Below, in pieces: positions 9,113 through 18,134 of a stretch of 22,317 nucleotides of DNA. The notes under the pieces are model-generated. The model was not told where the DNA came from, ran no database searches, and was given only the letters and a program-made list of their open reading frames with translations. A program made the position numbers and the translations under genes. Source of the DNA: Micractinium sp. NFX-FRZ (Eukaryota; Chlorophyta; Trebouxiophyceae; Chlorellales; Chlorellaceae); the NCBI GenBank assembly GCA_029339195.1, contig JAPTJF010000665.1, forward strand, positions 1 through 22,317. Direction: 5' to 3'. The first letter of the stretch is position 1. The number at the start of each line of letters is the position of its first letter.

Positions 9113-10188
9113 AGCATGGTGCCAGCATGACAGCAGGCCGGCAGCACGGCAGGCCAGGCGGCCGGTAGGGATAGGGCTGGCCTATCCATCGGCTGGCCAG
9201 CCGGCCAGGCTGCATGGCGGCTGGACGCGATGTGGCACGAGGCAAACGCATGCCCGGTCCACGGCGAACCAGGCCTCGTGCCCCAGGCAGGCAGGCAGGC
9301 CAGTGCAGCGCGGCGCAGCGCAGCGTAGCACGGTAGAATGACGTCGAAATCTCAAGTAGCTAACCAAACACGCACACCAGGGCTGCCCAGCCCTGCCAGC
9401 ATCGACTGCTAGGCAGGCAAAGCAGGCAGGCAGCCCCGCCCCATTGCCCCCCCGCTGCACAGGCAGCCGCGGGGGTGCTGCACAGCCCCGCAACTAAGCC
9501 CAACCCGATTCTTGATTGCTCCCCCACTCATCCCCCGACACAACCCTCCCCTTCCTAATCCTGATCACCTTTGATTGGCTGCATCAGCTCAAGAGCGCGT
9601 CTGCCTGTGTGCACTGATCCTGTGGGGGCCTGTGCAGGGACCCCATCTCCTCCCCTCTTTTCATTGCAACGCAGCAACATATCTCTCGTACATGGGGCCG
9701 CTGCGCTCCTGCGCCCGAGGTGCGAGCTGCAACGCTCCGCCGATGGCAGCACTGCAGGCAGCATGAGCGCTAAGCATAGGGAACGACTATTGACCCCCCT
9801 TTCTGCCACCATGCCACGCGTGTAAGCCCCTCCTACCCTGCGGTTTGCACTACACCAACACAGCAGGTTGCCAGCATGTGTAGCAGGCTTGCCGCATGCC
9901 AAATTCGCAGGGCTCAATCCTGACGATGGCAGCTGGGGTGCAGCGGCAGCGGTCATGAGTGCAAAGAAGTGAAGGTTGAGGATCAACCAAGAAAACTCAC
10001 GCTGTGCTTCAGTGGTGGGTTTCACACCGTGAATTGGGTACACTGAATCGATGCTATGGTAATAAGGGCGAACAAGAGTGGAGAAGAGGGAGAGCAGGTG
10101 ACCTCGTGGCGCCACTCTGCAAGACCAAAGCAGGCCCCTGCCCAGCCCACTGAAATTTTGCCACTAATTGACTTGATCAACCGGCGCG
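9113..10188 (+). other. Intergenic: 3' UTR of the vWA gene and promoter region of DDRGK1
   Basis: About 1.08 kb. It contains GCAGG and GCGCA simple repeats (9286-9330) and a TGTAA at 9821-9825 that could end the vWA transcript. After about 9900 the sequence is less GC-rich, consistent with a promoter. TTGATCAA at 10173-10180 sits just upstream of the DDRGK1 ATG. The longest open frames here, including a 186-codon one on the minus strand, show no recognisable protein. Confidence 0.5.
9821..9825 (+). terminator. Possible TGTAA poly(A) signal of the vWA gene
   Basis: This is a TGTAA copy in the region after the vWA stop. The implied 3' UTR of about 710 nt is long, so confidence is limited. Confidence 0.35.
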
Positions 10189-12507
10189 ATGGATGCAGCC
10201 TTTGCGGTGGCGGTGCTTGCGCTGCTGCTGGGCCTGGGCGGCCTGGTGGCGCTGTTCATGAAGAAGAGCGCCTCCCAGGCGGCAGGGGGCGATGCCGCGC
10301 AAGCAGAGGTGCGCCAGGGGACACTCGATCAGCGGGAGAGCTCCTGGCTGCTGCTCCACCCTCTCAGCGGTAACAAGATTCCGTGCCGGAACCCTTTGCC
10401 ACTGTGCAGGTCGCCATGGGCGTGCCGCTGCGGCCAGTGAACCGGGCGCAGCCAGGCGAGGGGATGCGGCGCCGCAGGCGGCGGCGGGCGGCGGCAGACT
10501 CGGAGGACGAGCAAGAGGATGGCGAGGAGGTGCGCAAGCCTTTCCTTACTCCTTGTATGATGGCAGAAAGCATGCTGGGAGGCTTGTGGGAATTGTACGA
10601 TGGGTATGCAGCGGTGGATGCGTACGCTAACCTACCTGCCCCAACGCTGCCGCCACCTGCGCCACCGCCACACGTGCTGCAGGAGGAAGGGCAGATGCGG
10701 GAGCCCGCTGCACGTGCCCCCACTGCTCGAGATGTGAGTGGCAACGGCCGCTGGCAGCAGGAAGCTGCAGGAGCTAATCGGTTGTGCTCTGTAGGGGAAT
10801 GCTGCGGGGGTGACGTTGCCTGCTGCGCTTGCCTGCCTCATGCACCCCACCTTCCTGCACCTGCCCTCCATGCACCCCTGCCCTGCCTTGTCCCCTGTTG
10901 CTCACCATCGCCACTCTCTTCTCCCGTGCGCAGGCTTACGAGGCGCGGCGTGCTGCACGGGATGCGGAGCGCGAGGCGCAGGAGGCGGCACAGGAGGCGG
11001 AGATTGCTCGGGCAGCGGAGGAGCGGCGGAAGCGCGAGGAGGTGCGCACACAGTGTGTGCACCCATGATTGGTAGCTAGGCACGAGTGCACCACCTTGCT
11101 GCCCCCATTTCTTGGCACGCTACCTGAGGTGTGGCGTGTCCACATGCTCACATTGGGAACACATGCCCAACACACGTGCAGGCGGAGGCGGCCAAGTGGA
11201 TGCACCTGTTCTCTGTGGAGGCGGCGGGAGAGGAGGCGCTGAGCAAGGAGGAGGACCAGGTAGGGGCTGGGCTGGTGGACGATTCGGGTGCCACACCATG
11301 CGGGTGCCAACCCACGGGGAGCGCACAGTGCATGCTGGTGGTGGAATGTGTTGGGCCAGCAGACGCTGCAGCGTGTGGCAGCCCCTGGCCCGCCACCACC
11401 CCAGCAACCCACCCTCGGCTTGCCTGCCGTGCCGAATCTTCCCTCCCGCATCCTGCACCTCTGTGTGTATGCGCAGGCGCAGGCCGCGCGTTTTGTGGAG
11501 TATGTGCGAAGCCGCAAGACGGTCGCGCTGGAAGAGCTGGCAGCCGAGTTTGGCATGCGCACGCAGGTGGGTGGGCACCCACAGCAGCAAAGCACTTGGA
11601 GAGCTGCAGGGAGAAGACAGCTTGCGTTGGGATAGGCTTGGCAGCTGGGAAGGCGGGTGGGTTGGTGGGTGGGTAGGGCGGTAGTGTGCGTATGCAGATG
11701 GCCTTTGAGTGCGCAGTTGGGCATGCACAGGCAGGGTGGGTGCCATCGCAGGGCAGTGCGGCCGTTTTCTGGTCCAGCAAGCTGCCCAGCCTGTCGGATG
11801 GCTGCCCCTGCCCTTGCCTCGCTCCTTTCCAAATCGTTGCGCCTCGGCACTGCCCCCCCGTAACTTGCGATTGCCCAGGTGCAGGCTGCCCATGCTGTCA
11901 TCTAACCCTGCCCTTTGTGCTGCTCCTGCCCCCCCACCCCCGCAGGATGTGATTGCCAAGGTGCAGGCCCTGGAGGCGGACGGGTCGCTCACGGGAGTGA
12001 TGGATGACCGCGGCAAGGTGCGGGACACTGCGAGATCACTTGCAGAGCTGGGGATGGGAGGCCTGGTGACTCTGAGGCTGCCCGGCCCATCCCGCTTCTG
12101 CTGGCCTTCCCAACTGCTCCTTGCTCCTGCTCCCTGCCCGGCCTGCCTGCCCGCCCCACCCCGCCGAACTCGTGCTCATTGCCGGGTCCCCACCTGCACC
12201 CTCCCCGCCTCCCGTTTGCTGTGGCGCATCCTCATCTCGTCAAGAGGTGCGCGTGTCTGTTGTGCTTCTCTGGCTGGCAACCGTGAGTAGCGTTCCCATC
12301 TTCCCTGGGCCCCTGCTGCAGTTTATCTTCATCTCGCCCGAGGAGATGCGCGGCTTTGCCGACTTCATCCGGCAGCGGGGGCGCATCGCCATCGGCGAGC
12401 TGGCGGCTCGCTCCAACGAGTTTGTGGATCTGGAGGCCAGGGATGTGGCACTGGGGGGCAGCGGGGGGCTGGAGCTGCCGCCCGAGGTGGGGGCGGTGGG
12501 CGCGTGA
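10189..12507 (+). CDS. DDRGK1: DDRGK domain-containing protein 1 (UFBP1), UFM1 E3 ligase adaptor
   Basis: Seven exons: 10189-10308, 10410-10529, 10934-11041, 11182-11259, 11477-11566, 11946-12017, 12322-12507. They give 257 residues, somewhat shorter than typical plant or animal proteins of about 300. Residues about 4-23 are an N-terminal membrane anchor (FAVAVLALLLGLGGLVALFM). An Arg-rich then acidic segment follows (RRRRRRR, DSEDEQEDGEE), then a charged coiled coil (YEARRAARDAEREAQEAAQE). The C-terminal part is the winged-helix/PCI-like DDRGK region with the signature GVMDDRGKFIFISPEEM across the 12017/12322 junction and the expected RQGRIAIGELA continuation. In known systems UFBP1 is anchored in the ER membrane and recruits UFL1 for ribosome UFMylation and ER quality control. 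All six introns are phase 0. The start is fixed by the membrane anchor. Confidence 0.93.
10530..10933 (+). other. Intron 2 of DDRGK1, with a possible internal exon
   Basis: The 404-nt intron begins GTGCGCAAG and ends CCGTGCGCAG, so the 7-mer GTGCGCA sits at both ends. A 51-nt candidate exon lies at 10683-10733. Otherwise there is nothing recognisable. Confidence 0.55.
10683..10733 (+). other. Candidate 51-nt cassette exon in DDRGK1
   Basis: This segment follows GTGCTGCAG and is followed by a perfect GTGAGT donor. It is phase 0 on both sides and would add 17 residues (EEGQMREPAARAPTARD) between the acidic stretch and the coiled coil. Adding it would bring the protein to 274 residues, closer to family length. 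The upstream pyrimidine tract is weak, so it may be optional or absent. Confidence 0.4.
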
Positions 12508-12903
12508 GCGGCACCGCTTTCGGCTGCATGGGTTTGTGGCAGGCAGGCACTGTACCTGCAACCTGCACTGCTCCCTGCTCCGATCACTGCTCCTGCTCCT
12601 TCACATCTTGGTTCTATATCATGTAGATGCAGCGCAAAGGATAGAATGTGGTGCAGGCCAATGTGGTCGTGGAATGGGCCATGCCCGGTGCCGCACCGCC
12701 AGCGCCAGCGCAGCACGGGGCGGGACAAATTGATCAGGCAGCCAGCGCTGCGCGCACTGCCAGCGGCCCTCCTTGCAGGTGTCCCCTGCAAGTCGACGCG
12801 CAGCAAGCCCCAGAATCCCACACGATGTGCCTCCACTGAGTGGCTTCTCTTTGAGCTGTGCGCCAACCTCTTTGCTGGAGCTCCCCATCGGCGTTGATCC
12901 GCC
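12508..12903 (+). other. Short intergenic region between DDRGK1 and the LPCAT gene
   Basis: 396 bp separate a stop codon from the next ATG on the same strand. They must hold the DDRGK1 3' end and the LPCAT promoter. I found no TGTAA here, so DDRGK1 polyadenylation probably uses a variant signal. TTCTATATCATG at about 12610 is the only TATA-like sequence. No gene is seen. Confidence 0.5.
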
Positions 12904-15900
12904 ATGTCGGGGAGGGGATTTATGAGCGGCAACCTGCTGTCCCCGCAGCCCTGGGAGCTGAGCACGGCTGCCGGCGCGGGCTTGACGCTCTCGCAGTTCC
13001 GCTTCACCCTGGCGTTTGTGGCGTCGGTAGTGGTGGGCGCGATCCTGCGATGGGTGCCCACAGTGCGAGGTGCGGTAGGCTGGGTTGGCGGCACCCCGCG
13101 GGTGGGCGGTGGCAGGCGGGAGGCAGCTGGCCTGCTGTGCTTCGTCCCATCAGCCGCCTGCCCTTAGTTCACACGTTGGCTCAGTGGGGGAATCAGGGGA
13201 GTCAGCTTCAGCCATACCAGCGCACGGGGTCCGCTGCCTGGTGGCGCCGTCCAACCTTTAGTGTGGGCCCGGGTGCGACTGCTCCTCCTCCGCTCTGCTG
13301 TGCGCTGCTCTTGATGGTGCCTGGGGTCTGCCCTCCATCCTGCCCTTCACGTCCCACCTGCCCGCATTCCTGTGCTGCTGCTCCCTCCCCGCAGGGCGCC
13401 ACATCTTCAGCCTGCTGTCCGGCTTCCTGCTGATCTACTACCCATTCGGCAACAGCTGCCTCCACGCCGTCATCCCCTCCCTGCTCGCATACGCCGGCAT
13501 GCGCTGCTACCGCCGCCACTGCGGCACGCTCGCCTGGCTCATTGCCTTCCCCTACCTCATCCTGGCGTGAGTGCGGCGGTACAAGTGTGGCAGGGAGGCC
13601 TGAGCTCCTGTATGGGTTGTCATGGTGACGATGGCTCATTTTGGCGCGAGCGCGAGTTTGTAAACAGTGTGGCTTGCCCTTGGGGTGGGGCACGGGGTCT
13701 GTGGCTCGATGCCCTCCCCAGCCACGTGAGATGCATTGGGGTGGGGTGGGGTTGCAACTCAGTGGCTTGTGAGTTCGGGGCAGCGTTGGCTCCCGTTGCT
13801 GCCTGCGACTGCCGTGTGCACAGATGCCATGCCAGCACAGCTGCAGCATGTGTGCGTGCCGGTTGCCAGCCGTCGCTGCGCCACCCTGCCCCGCACTTTC
13901 CCCACCGCGTGTGCGTGTGTGCGTGTGCCTGCAGGCACGTGGTGCAAGCTAGCGGGGCGGCCTGGAAGGAGGGGCACCTCGACTTTACGGGCGCTCAGAT
14001 GGTGCTCACGCTGCGCCTCATTGCAGTGGCAGTCAGGTGCTGCGCCACACGCGTGCCACACAGCCTTCCGACCATCGGCCACCCGTTGGGCTGCACATGA
14101 CAGTGGTGGCATGGAAGCGGCAAATTGCATCGCAGCGAGTGTGATGCACCTTGCTTTTTTCCCCACTGGGCAGCCGGCGGGTGAGGCAAGCAGGCACCTG
14201 GTTGGTCGCATGCCCCCTGCCACCCAACACTCTTCCCGCCCCCTCCGCCCTGCCCGCACTCTCACCTTAACACCCGCAGCTACCAAGACGGCGGCGCCCC
14301 GCCCGGCAAGCTGCGGGAGTACGCCACCCGCAAGCGCCTGCCCGCGCTGCCCTCCCCCCTTGAGTTCTTTTCCTACCTCTTTGCCGCGGGCAACCTGCTG
14401 GCGGGGCCCTTTTTCGAGGCACGAGACTACCTGGATTACGTGGAGCGCAAGGTGAGGAAGGGGTGTTGATTGGAAAAAGTGTGGGTAGAAGGGTAAGGTT
14501 GGTTTGGTGCTGTTTATTCGTGGCGGCGTGGAGTGTCACTTTTGCCAGACACGGGACGGGCCCAGTGCCGGCCTAGAGTTGCTAGTCTCCTGATCCACAC
14601 GTCTGCCTGCCTGCCTGCCTGCCTGCCTGCCAGCGGCGGTCTCGAGGTGGTCGCATCCTGAACCACACCTCTGCCTGCCCGCCTGCTGCAGGGGGAGTGG
14701 GACGAGTCGGAGCCGGGCAAGCGCATCCCCAACCCGCTGCTGCCGGGCCTGGCGCGGTTTGTCAAGGGGGTGATCTGCGCGGTGCTGTGGATGAAGCTGT
14801 CGGGAACCTACGGCGCAGGTAAGGGGGCAGGCTGTTGATGACTTGCTGTGCATGTGGGAAGGTGCGGGGAACCTGCGGCGCAGGTGGGGTGGGGGGCTCT
14901 CGAGCTGCAGGTGTGTCAGTCGCCGCTGCACACTCGATGACGAGGCTGAAGGGTGGGGCGGTGTGATCACACCCATCCCGCATTGCTGGCTCCCTGCCTC
15001 CCTGCCTCGCCCCCCCCCACTCCCCCACGTACCCATTCAATCACCACCTCTCTGCCTCCCTACTCCCTGCGTCCGCCTGTTCAGCCCTAGTGCCGCTCCT
15101 CCCAGCACACCACTAGCGCCGCACTTGTTGATCAGCCCTCTGATGCCTCCCAGCCCTTTACAGCTGTCCTCCTCTCCTTCCGCGCCCCCCCTCCCACCCT
15201 GCAGACCTGCTTGAGAGCCGCTGGTTCCAGCAAGAAATCAGCCTGCCCCACCGCCTCTTCCTGCTCTGGCTGGTGGGGCTGGCGGCGCGTTGCAAGTACT
15301 AGTGAGCTCCTGCTGTGCCTGCTCTGCCTGTAGTACTAGTGAGCTCCTGCTGTGCCTGCTCTGCCTGTAGTACTAGTGAGCTCCTGCTGTGGCTGCTCTG
15401 CCTGTTGCGATGCCCAGTCTTGGCCGCGCTGCCTCCTTCCGCCCTGGCTGGTGGGGCTGGCCGCATGCTGTAAGTTTACAGTTGGTCTGCTACTTTGTGG
15501 CCAAACAGTATTCCACCAGTGGTTGTCAGCCACTTGGGTCAGTGCTTGCCAGTATGCAGCATGGCACAACTGGGGCCGCAGCGGCTGCCCAGGCGACCTC
15601 ATGCCTGCCATAGTGCATTGCATGCACCACCCTCCACAGCACACGCACGCCGGCCTCTGCCAGCCGACTCCCCCCTGCCCAGCTGCTCAAACTCTGCACC
15701 CTCACCCTGCCCCCCGCCCCGCCCCCGCCACAGCTTTGCCTGGGCGGTCGCCGAGTCTTCCCTAATCTTCAGCGGCCTCTGCTACAACGGGCGCAGCGCA
15801 GAGGTGGGTGGCTTGAGGGACGGGCAGGAGGGGTGGGCTGGAGGCATGTGCGGCGGGGGGGTGCACGCACGCCAGTCGTTGTGCACCTTCCCCCAGCATC

Positions 15901-18001
15901 TGGTGGAAGCGGCGCATGCTGCATGCTGCCCGGGCGGTCCACCCTCATTCAGTTGCCCCATGCCGCATGCTGCCTGGGCAATCCACGCCATCCCTTCCAG
16001 AACCTCCCCCCGCCGCAGGGCCGCCCGCTGTGGAACCGCTACATCAACTCCCGCATCCGCCGCGTCGAGTTCAACGCCTCCCTGCCCAACCTGGCGGCCA
16101 ACTGGAATGTGTGCACGGGGCTCTGGTTGAGACACTGTGAGTGCGACAACGAACAGGGAGGGTGGGAAGAGGTTGTGGCTGCTGCTGGGACTGACTGTGT
16201 GGTTGTGGCACTGTGACTGGGGGCACCAACACGCGAGGGGGCGGGGGTGCAGGCGGGGGTGCAGGTTGTTCTTGGCCAGTGGGCTGAAGGCGGGGCCCGC
16301 TGCGAACTTGTTTGCACATGGCTGAGGCTGAGAGGGCAGCGCAGGGTATGTGGCTCACCACCCAGTCACCTCCTTGCATGCCCCGCCTCACTCACACCCC
16401 CCTGCCCTGCAGACGTGTACGAGCGGCTGACGCCGGCGGGCAAGCGCCCCACGTTTGGCACGCTGGCGGCCACGCAGCTGGTCAGCGGCGTCTGGCACGG
16501 CCTCTTCCCGGGATACTGGTGGGGTGGGGTGGGGTGGGGTGCCGTGGTGTGCCGTCATTTCTGGTGTTGAGGATCTTACCGTGCGGCATGCAGCCCCTCC
16601 ATGGCAGCCTGCCTGCCTGCATGCATGCATGCATGTGCCGTTTCAAGAACCGACCGCGGCAAGCACCTTGCGTTCGGCGCGGGGCGAGAGAGGGAGGCTG
16701 ATCAAGCGATGCCGCCAGCACTGCCGCTGAACTGCGCTGCTCCCCGCCCTCCCCTCCCCTCACCTCCCTCGCCCGCAGGCTGTTCTTTGCCACCACTGCG
16801 GTCATGTTTGAGGCGGGCAAGTCCATTTATAGGTGCGCTGGCCGAGGCAAAGCTCAGGCGCAGAGGCAGAGCAGCTGGAGGGCAGAGCGGGAGAAGGCAG
16901 CTGGCGGCTGCCCGCCCCTGCACTGAGCCCACTCTGCTGCATCCAGCCTCACCCTGCCCCGCTTAACCCCACCCGGCCGTGCCTCCCACCCTGCTCTCCC
17001 TGCCATGCTGACTGGCCATCCGGCTGTGCAGGCACAAGCACGCCGGGCCGCGCCAATGTTTCCCTGCCTTTCACCCAACCCAAACCTGCTCTCACTCGGG
17101 CCTGCCCTGCACCCGCTCGCCCCTTTCTGGGCGCAAGCGCAGGTATGAGCAGACGTGGCCGCCCCGCGTGCGCCACTTCCCTCCCTGGCTCATCCTCAAG
17201 GTCGCCTTCAACGCACTCATTCTCAACTACGCAGCCTCCAGCTTCATCGTGAGTGATGTTGGTTTGATTGAGCCCTGCCCGCCTTTATGTGAAGCAGAAC
17301 GGCAGTAGGATGCTCGTTTGGCACTGCTGCAGAGGCCATCAATTGGCGGCAGCACTACCCCTCCCCCGCCTGCCTGCAGGTGCCGTGGCTGCTTGCCTGC
17401 TGGGGTAGGCCCGACAGTGTGTGTTTGCCACCGCCACCACACTTGTGCGCTGCAGGTGCTGTGGCTGCACGACTGCCTGGCCATCTGGCGCTCCGTCTAC
17501 TTCTGCGGCCACGTCAGCATCCTGGCAATCATTGTGAGCTGGTGGTTATGAATAAATTGCATGCTAAGCCGTCCAGGAAGGGATGGCCTTTGTTGGTAGT
17601 AAATGAATGCCTGCAATGTGCTGCAGCTGCCGGACGGTGGGCAGCAGAAGAGCAGAGGCTGCCTTCAAGCATGCTCATGCTGCAGGAGCGAGCACGTGAT
17701 GAGAGTTGGTGTGAAGCTGCTATCCTGCCAGCGCCAAAGCGCACCCACTGCACCCAAGCTGCACCCCACCCCATGCCCTCCGCATGCCCCTTCCCCGCAT
17801 CCCCATCTGGTCCCGCAGGCGCTGGGCATGCTGTGCCCGCCGCGCAAACCAAAGCGTGACACCGCACCCGAAAGGGCGGCAGCGGCAGTTGCGCCTGGCG
17901 AGGGCGGCGAGGGCAGCACAGTGGCAGGCATTGTGCGTGGCGCAGCGGAGGCTGCTGCACCAGCAGCGTTGCCGGCGCAGGAAGGGAAGAAAGAACTGTG
18001 A
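12904..18001 (+). CDS. LPCAT: MBOAT-family lysophosphatidylcholine acyltransferase (13 exons, 516 aa)
   Basis: Exons: 12904-13069, 13395-13566, 13935-14036, 14280-14451, 14692-14818, 15205-15301, 15734-15803, 16019-16136, 16413-16518, 16779-16832, 17143-17248, 17456-17533, 17819-18001. They total 1551 nt in one frame. The protein matches plant LPCAT1/2 throughout: AWKEGHLDFTGAQMVLTL (residues about 122-139), GPFFEARDYL, CKYYFAWAVAESSLIFSGL across the 15301/15734 junction, then NWNVCTGLWLRHYVYERL and SGVWHGLFPGYW. H370 in VWHG is the MBOAT catalytic His; N332 is the conserved upstream Asn. Several hydrophobic segments (about 28-49, 58-72, 95-112, 132-146, 410-456) fit a multispanning ER enzyme. 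The enzyme acylates lysophospholipids in the Lands cycle, moving acyl chains in and out of phosphatidylcholine. The tail ends KKEL, a KKXX ER-retrieval signal. ATG at 12922 is an alternative start. Confidence 0.94.
14588..14690 (+). repeat. Acceptor-side tandem repeat in LPCAT intron 4, with a TGCC microsatellite
   Basis: TCCTGATCCACACGTCTGCC at 14588 recurs, slightly changed, at 14656, offset 68 bp; the second copy leads into the true CTGCTGCAG acceptor at 14691. The first copy has expanded into (CTGC)n at 14604-14631. Confidence 0.75.
14866..14885 (+). repeat. Donor-side echo of LPCAT exon 5
   Basis: The exon 5 end plus donor at 14801-14820 recurs at 14866-14885 with 18 of 20 identical bases, including the CGGCGCAG|GT junction. 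The offset is 65 bp. Confidence 0.85.
15296..15406 (+). repeat. Three tandem 37-bp copies of the LPCAT exon 6 donor
   Basis: The 37-bp units at 15296-15332, 15333-15369 and 15370-15406 are near-identical (copy 3 differs by about two bases). Each carries the junction TACTA|GTGAGC. The first copy overlaps the true donor at 15302, so two extra perfect GTGAGC donors follow at 15339 and 15376. Using either adds an in-frame TAG directly after the Tyr codon. Confidence 0.92.
15435..15480 (+). repeat. Echo of the LPCAT exon 6 end
   Basis: About 45 nt resembling the exon 6 end (15255-15299) recur 180 bp downstream, including CTGGCTGGTGGGGCTGGC. At the junction the true TGCAAGTAC is altered to TGTAAGTTTAC. 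The copy sits beyond the three 37-bp donor units. Confidence 0.8.
15921..15992 (+). repeat. 44-bp tandem repeat in LPCAT intron 7
   Basis: GCATGCTGCCCGGGCGGTCC at 15921 is repeated as GCATGCTGCCTGGGCAATCC at 15965, in the 3' part of the intron before the acceptor at 16018. Confidence 0.75.
16199..16219 (+). repeat. Weak donor-side echo of LPCAT exon 8
   Basis: This 21-nt segment matches the exon 8 end plus donor (16123-16143) at 17 of 21 positions, including CACTGTGA, at an offset of 76 bp. The match alone could be chance; the pattern in neighbouring introns makes it more credible. Confidence 0.45.
16606..16635 (+). repeat. CTGC/ATGC tetranucleotide tract
   Basis: (CTGC)n followed by (ATGC)n lies in LPCAT intron 9. 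Similar TGCC/CTGC runs occur in introns at about 119-150, 527-553 and 14604-14631, so this is a common intronic microsatellite class here. Confidence 0.8.
17028..17056 (+). repeat. Possible decayed echo of the LPCAT exon 11 acceptor
   Basis: GTGCAG followed by about 23 nt is alignable with the true exon 11 start at 17143 (about 15 of 23 positions, including AGCA and GGCCGC), at an offset of about 102 bp. It would be a strongly decayed copy and is uncertain. Confidence 0.35.
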
Positions 18002-18129
18002 TGGCAGCACGCAGGCAGCTGCGCCCATTGATGGCGCCGGTGAGCCGCGTGCACCTTTATACTCAATTGCTGGCGGGCATGCAGGCGCAGGCGCAGTGTC
18101 CGTTGGCGCCAGCCGCACCCCGCACAAGA

Positions 18130-18134
18130 TGTAA
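18130..18134 (+). terminator. TGTAA poly(A) signal of the LPCAT gene
   Basis: TGTAA lies 129 nt after the LPCAT stop codon, a typical chlorophyte 3' UTR length. This is the best poly(A) call in the window. Confidence 0.6.

Noticed and set aside
9555..10115. 186-codon minus-strand open frame between the vWA gene and DDRGK1
   Set aside because: There is no recognisable domain, signal peptide or splice context. I keep the region as intergenic.
10383..11075. 230-codon open frame running through DDRGK1 exon 2 and intron 2
   Set aside because: Only its first part (10410-10529) is coding. The conserved coiled coil from 10934 is in another frame, so the rest is read-through of the intron.
11549..11748. 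Donor-side echo of DDRGK1 exon 5 at about 11717
   Set aside because: TTGGCATGC and GGTGGG are shared, but the alignment needs several gaps and is too weak to list as a repeat.
14604..14631. TGCC/CTGC repeats as a CRISPR-like array
   Set aside because: They are tetranucleotide microsatellites with no spacers, in a eukaryotic intron.
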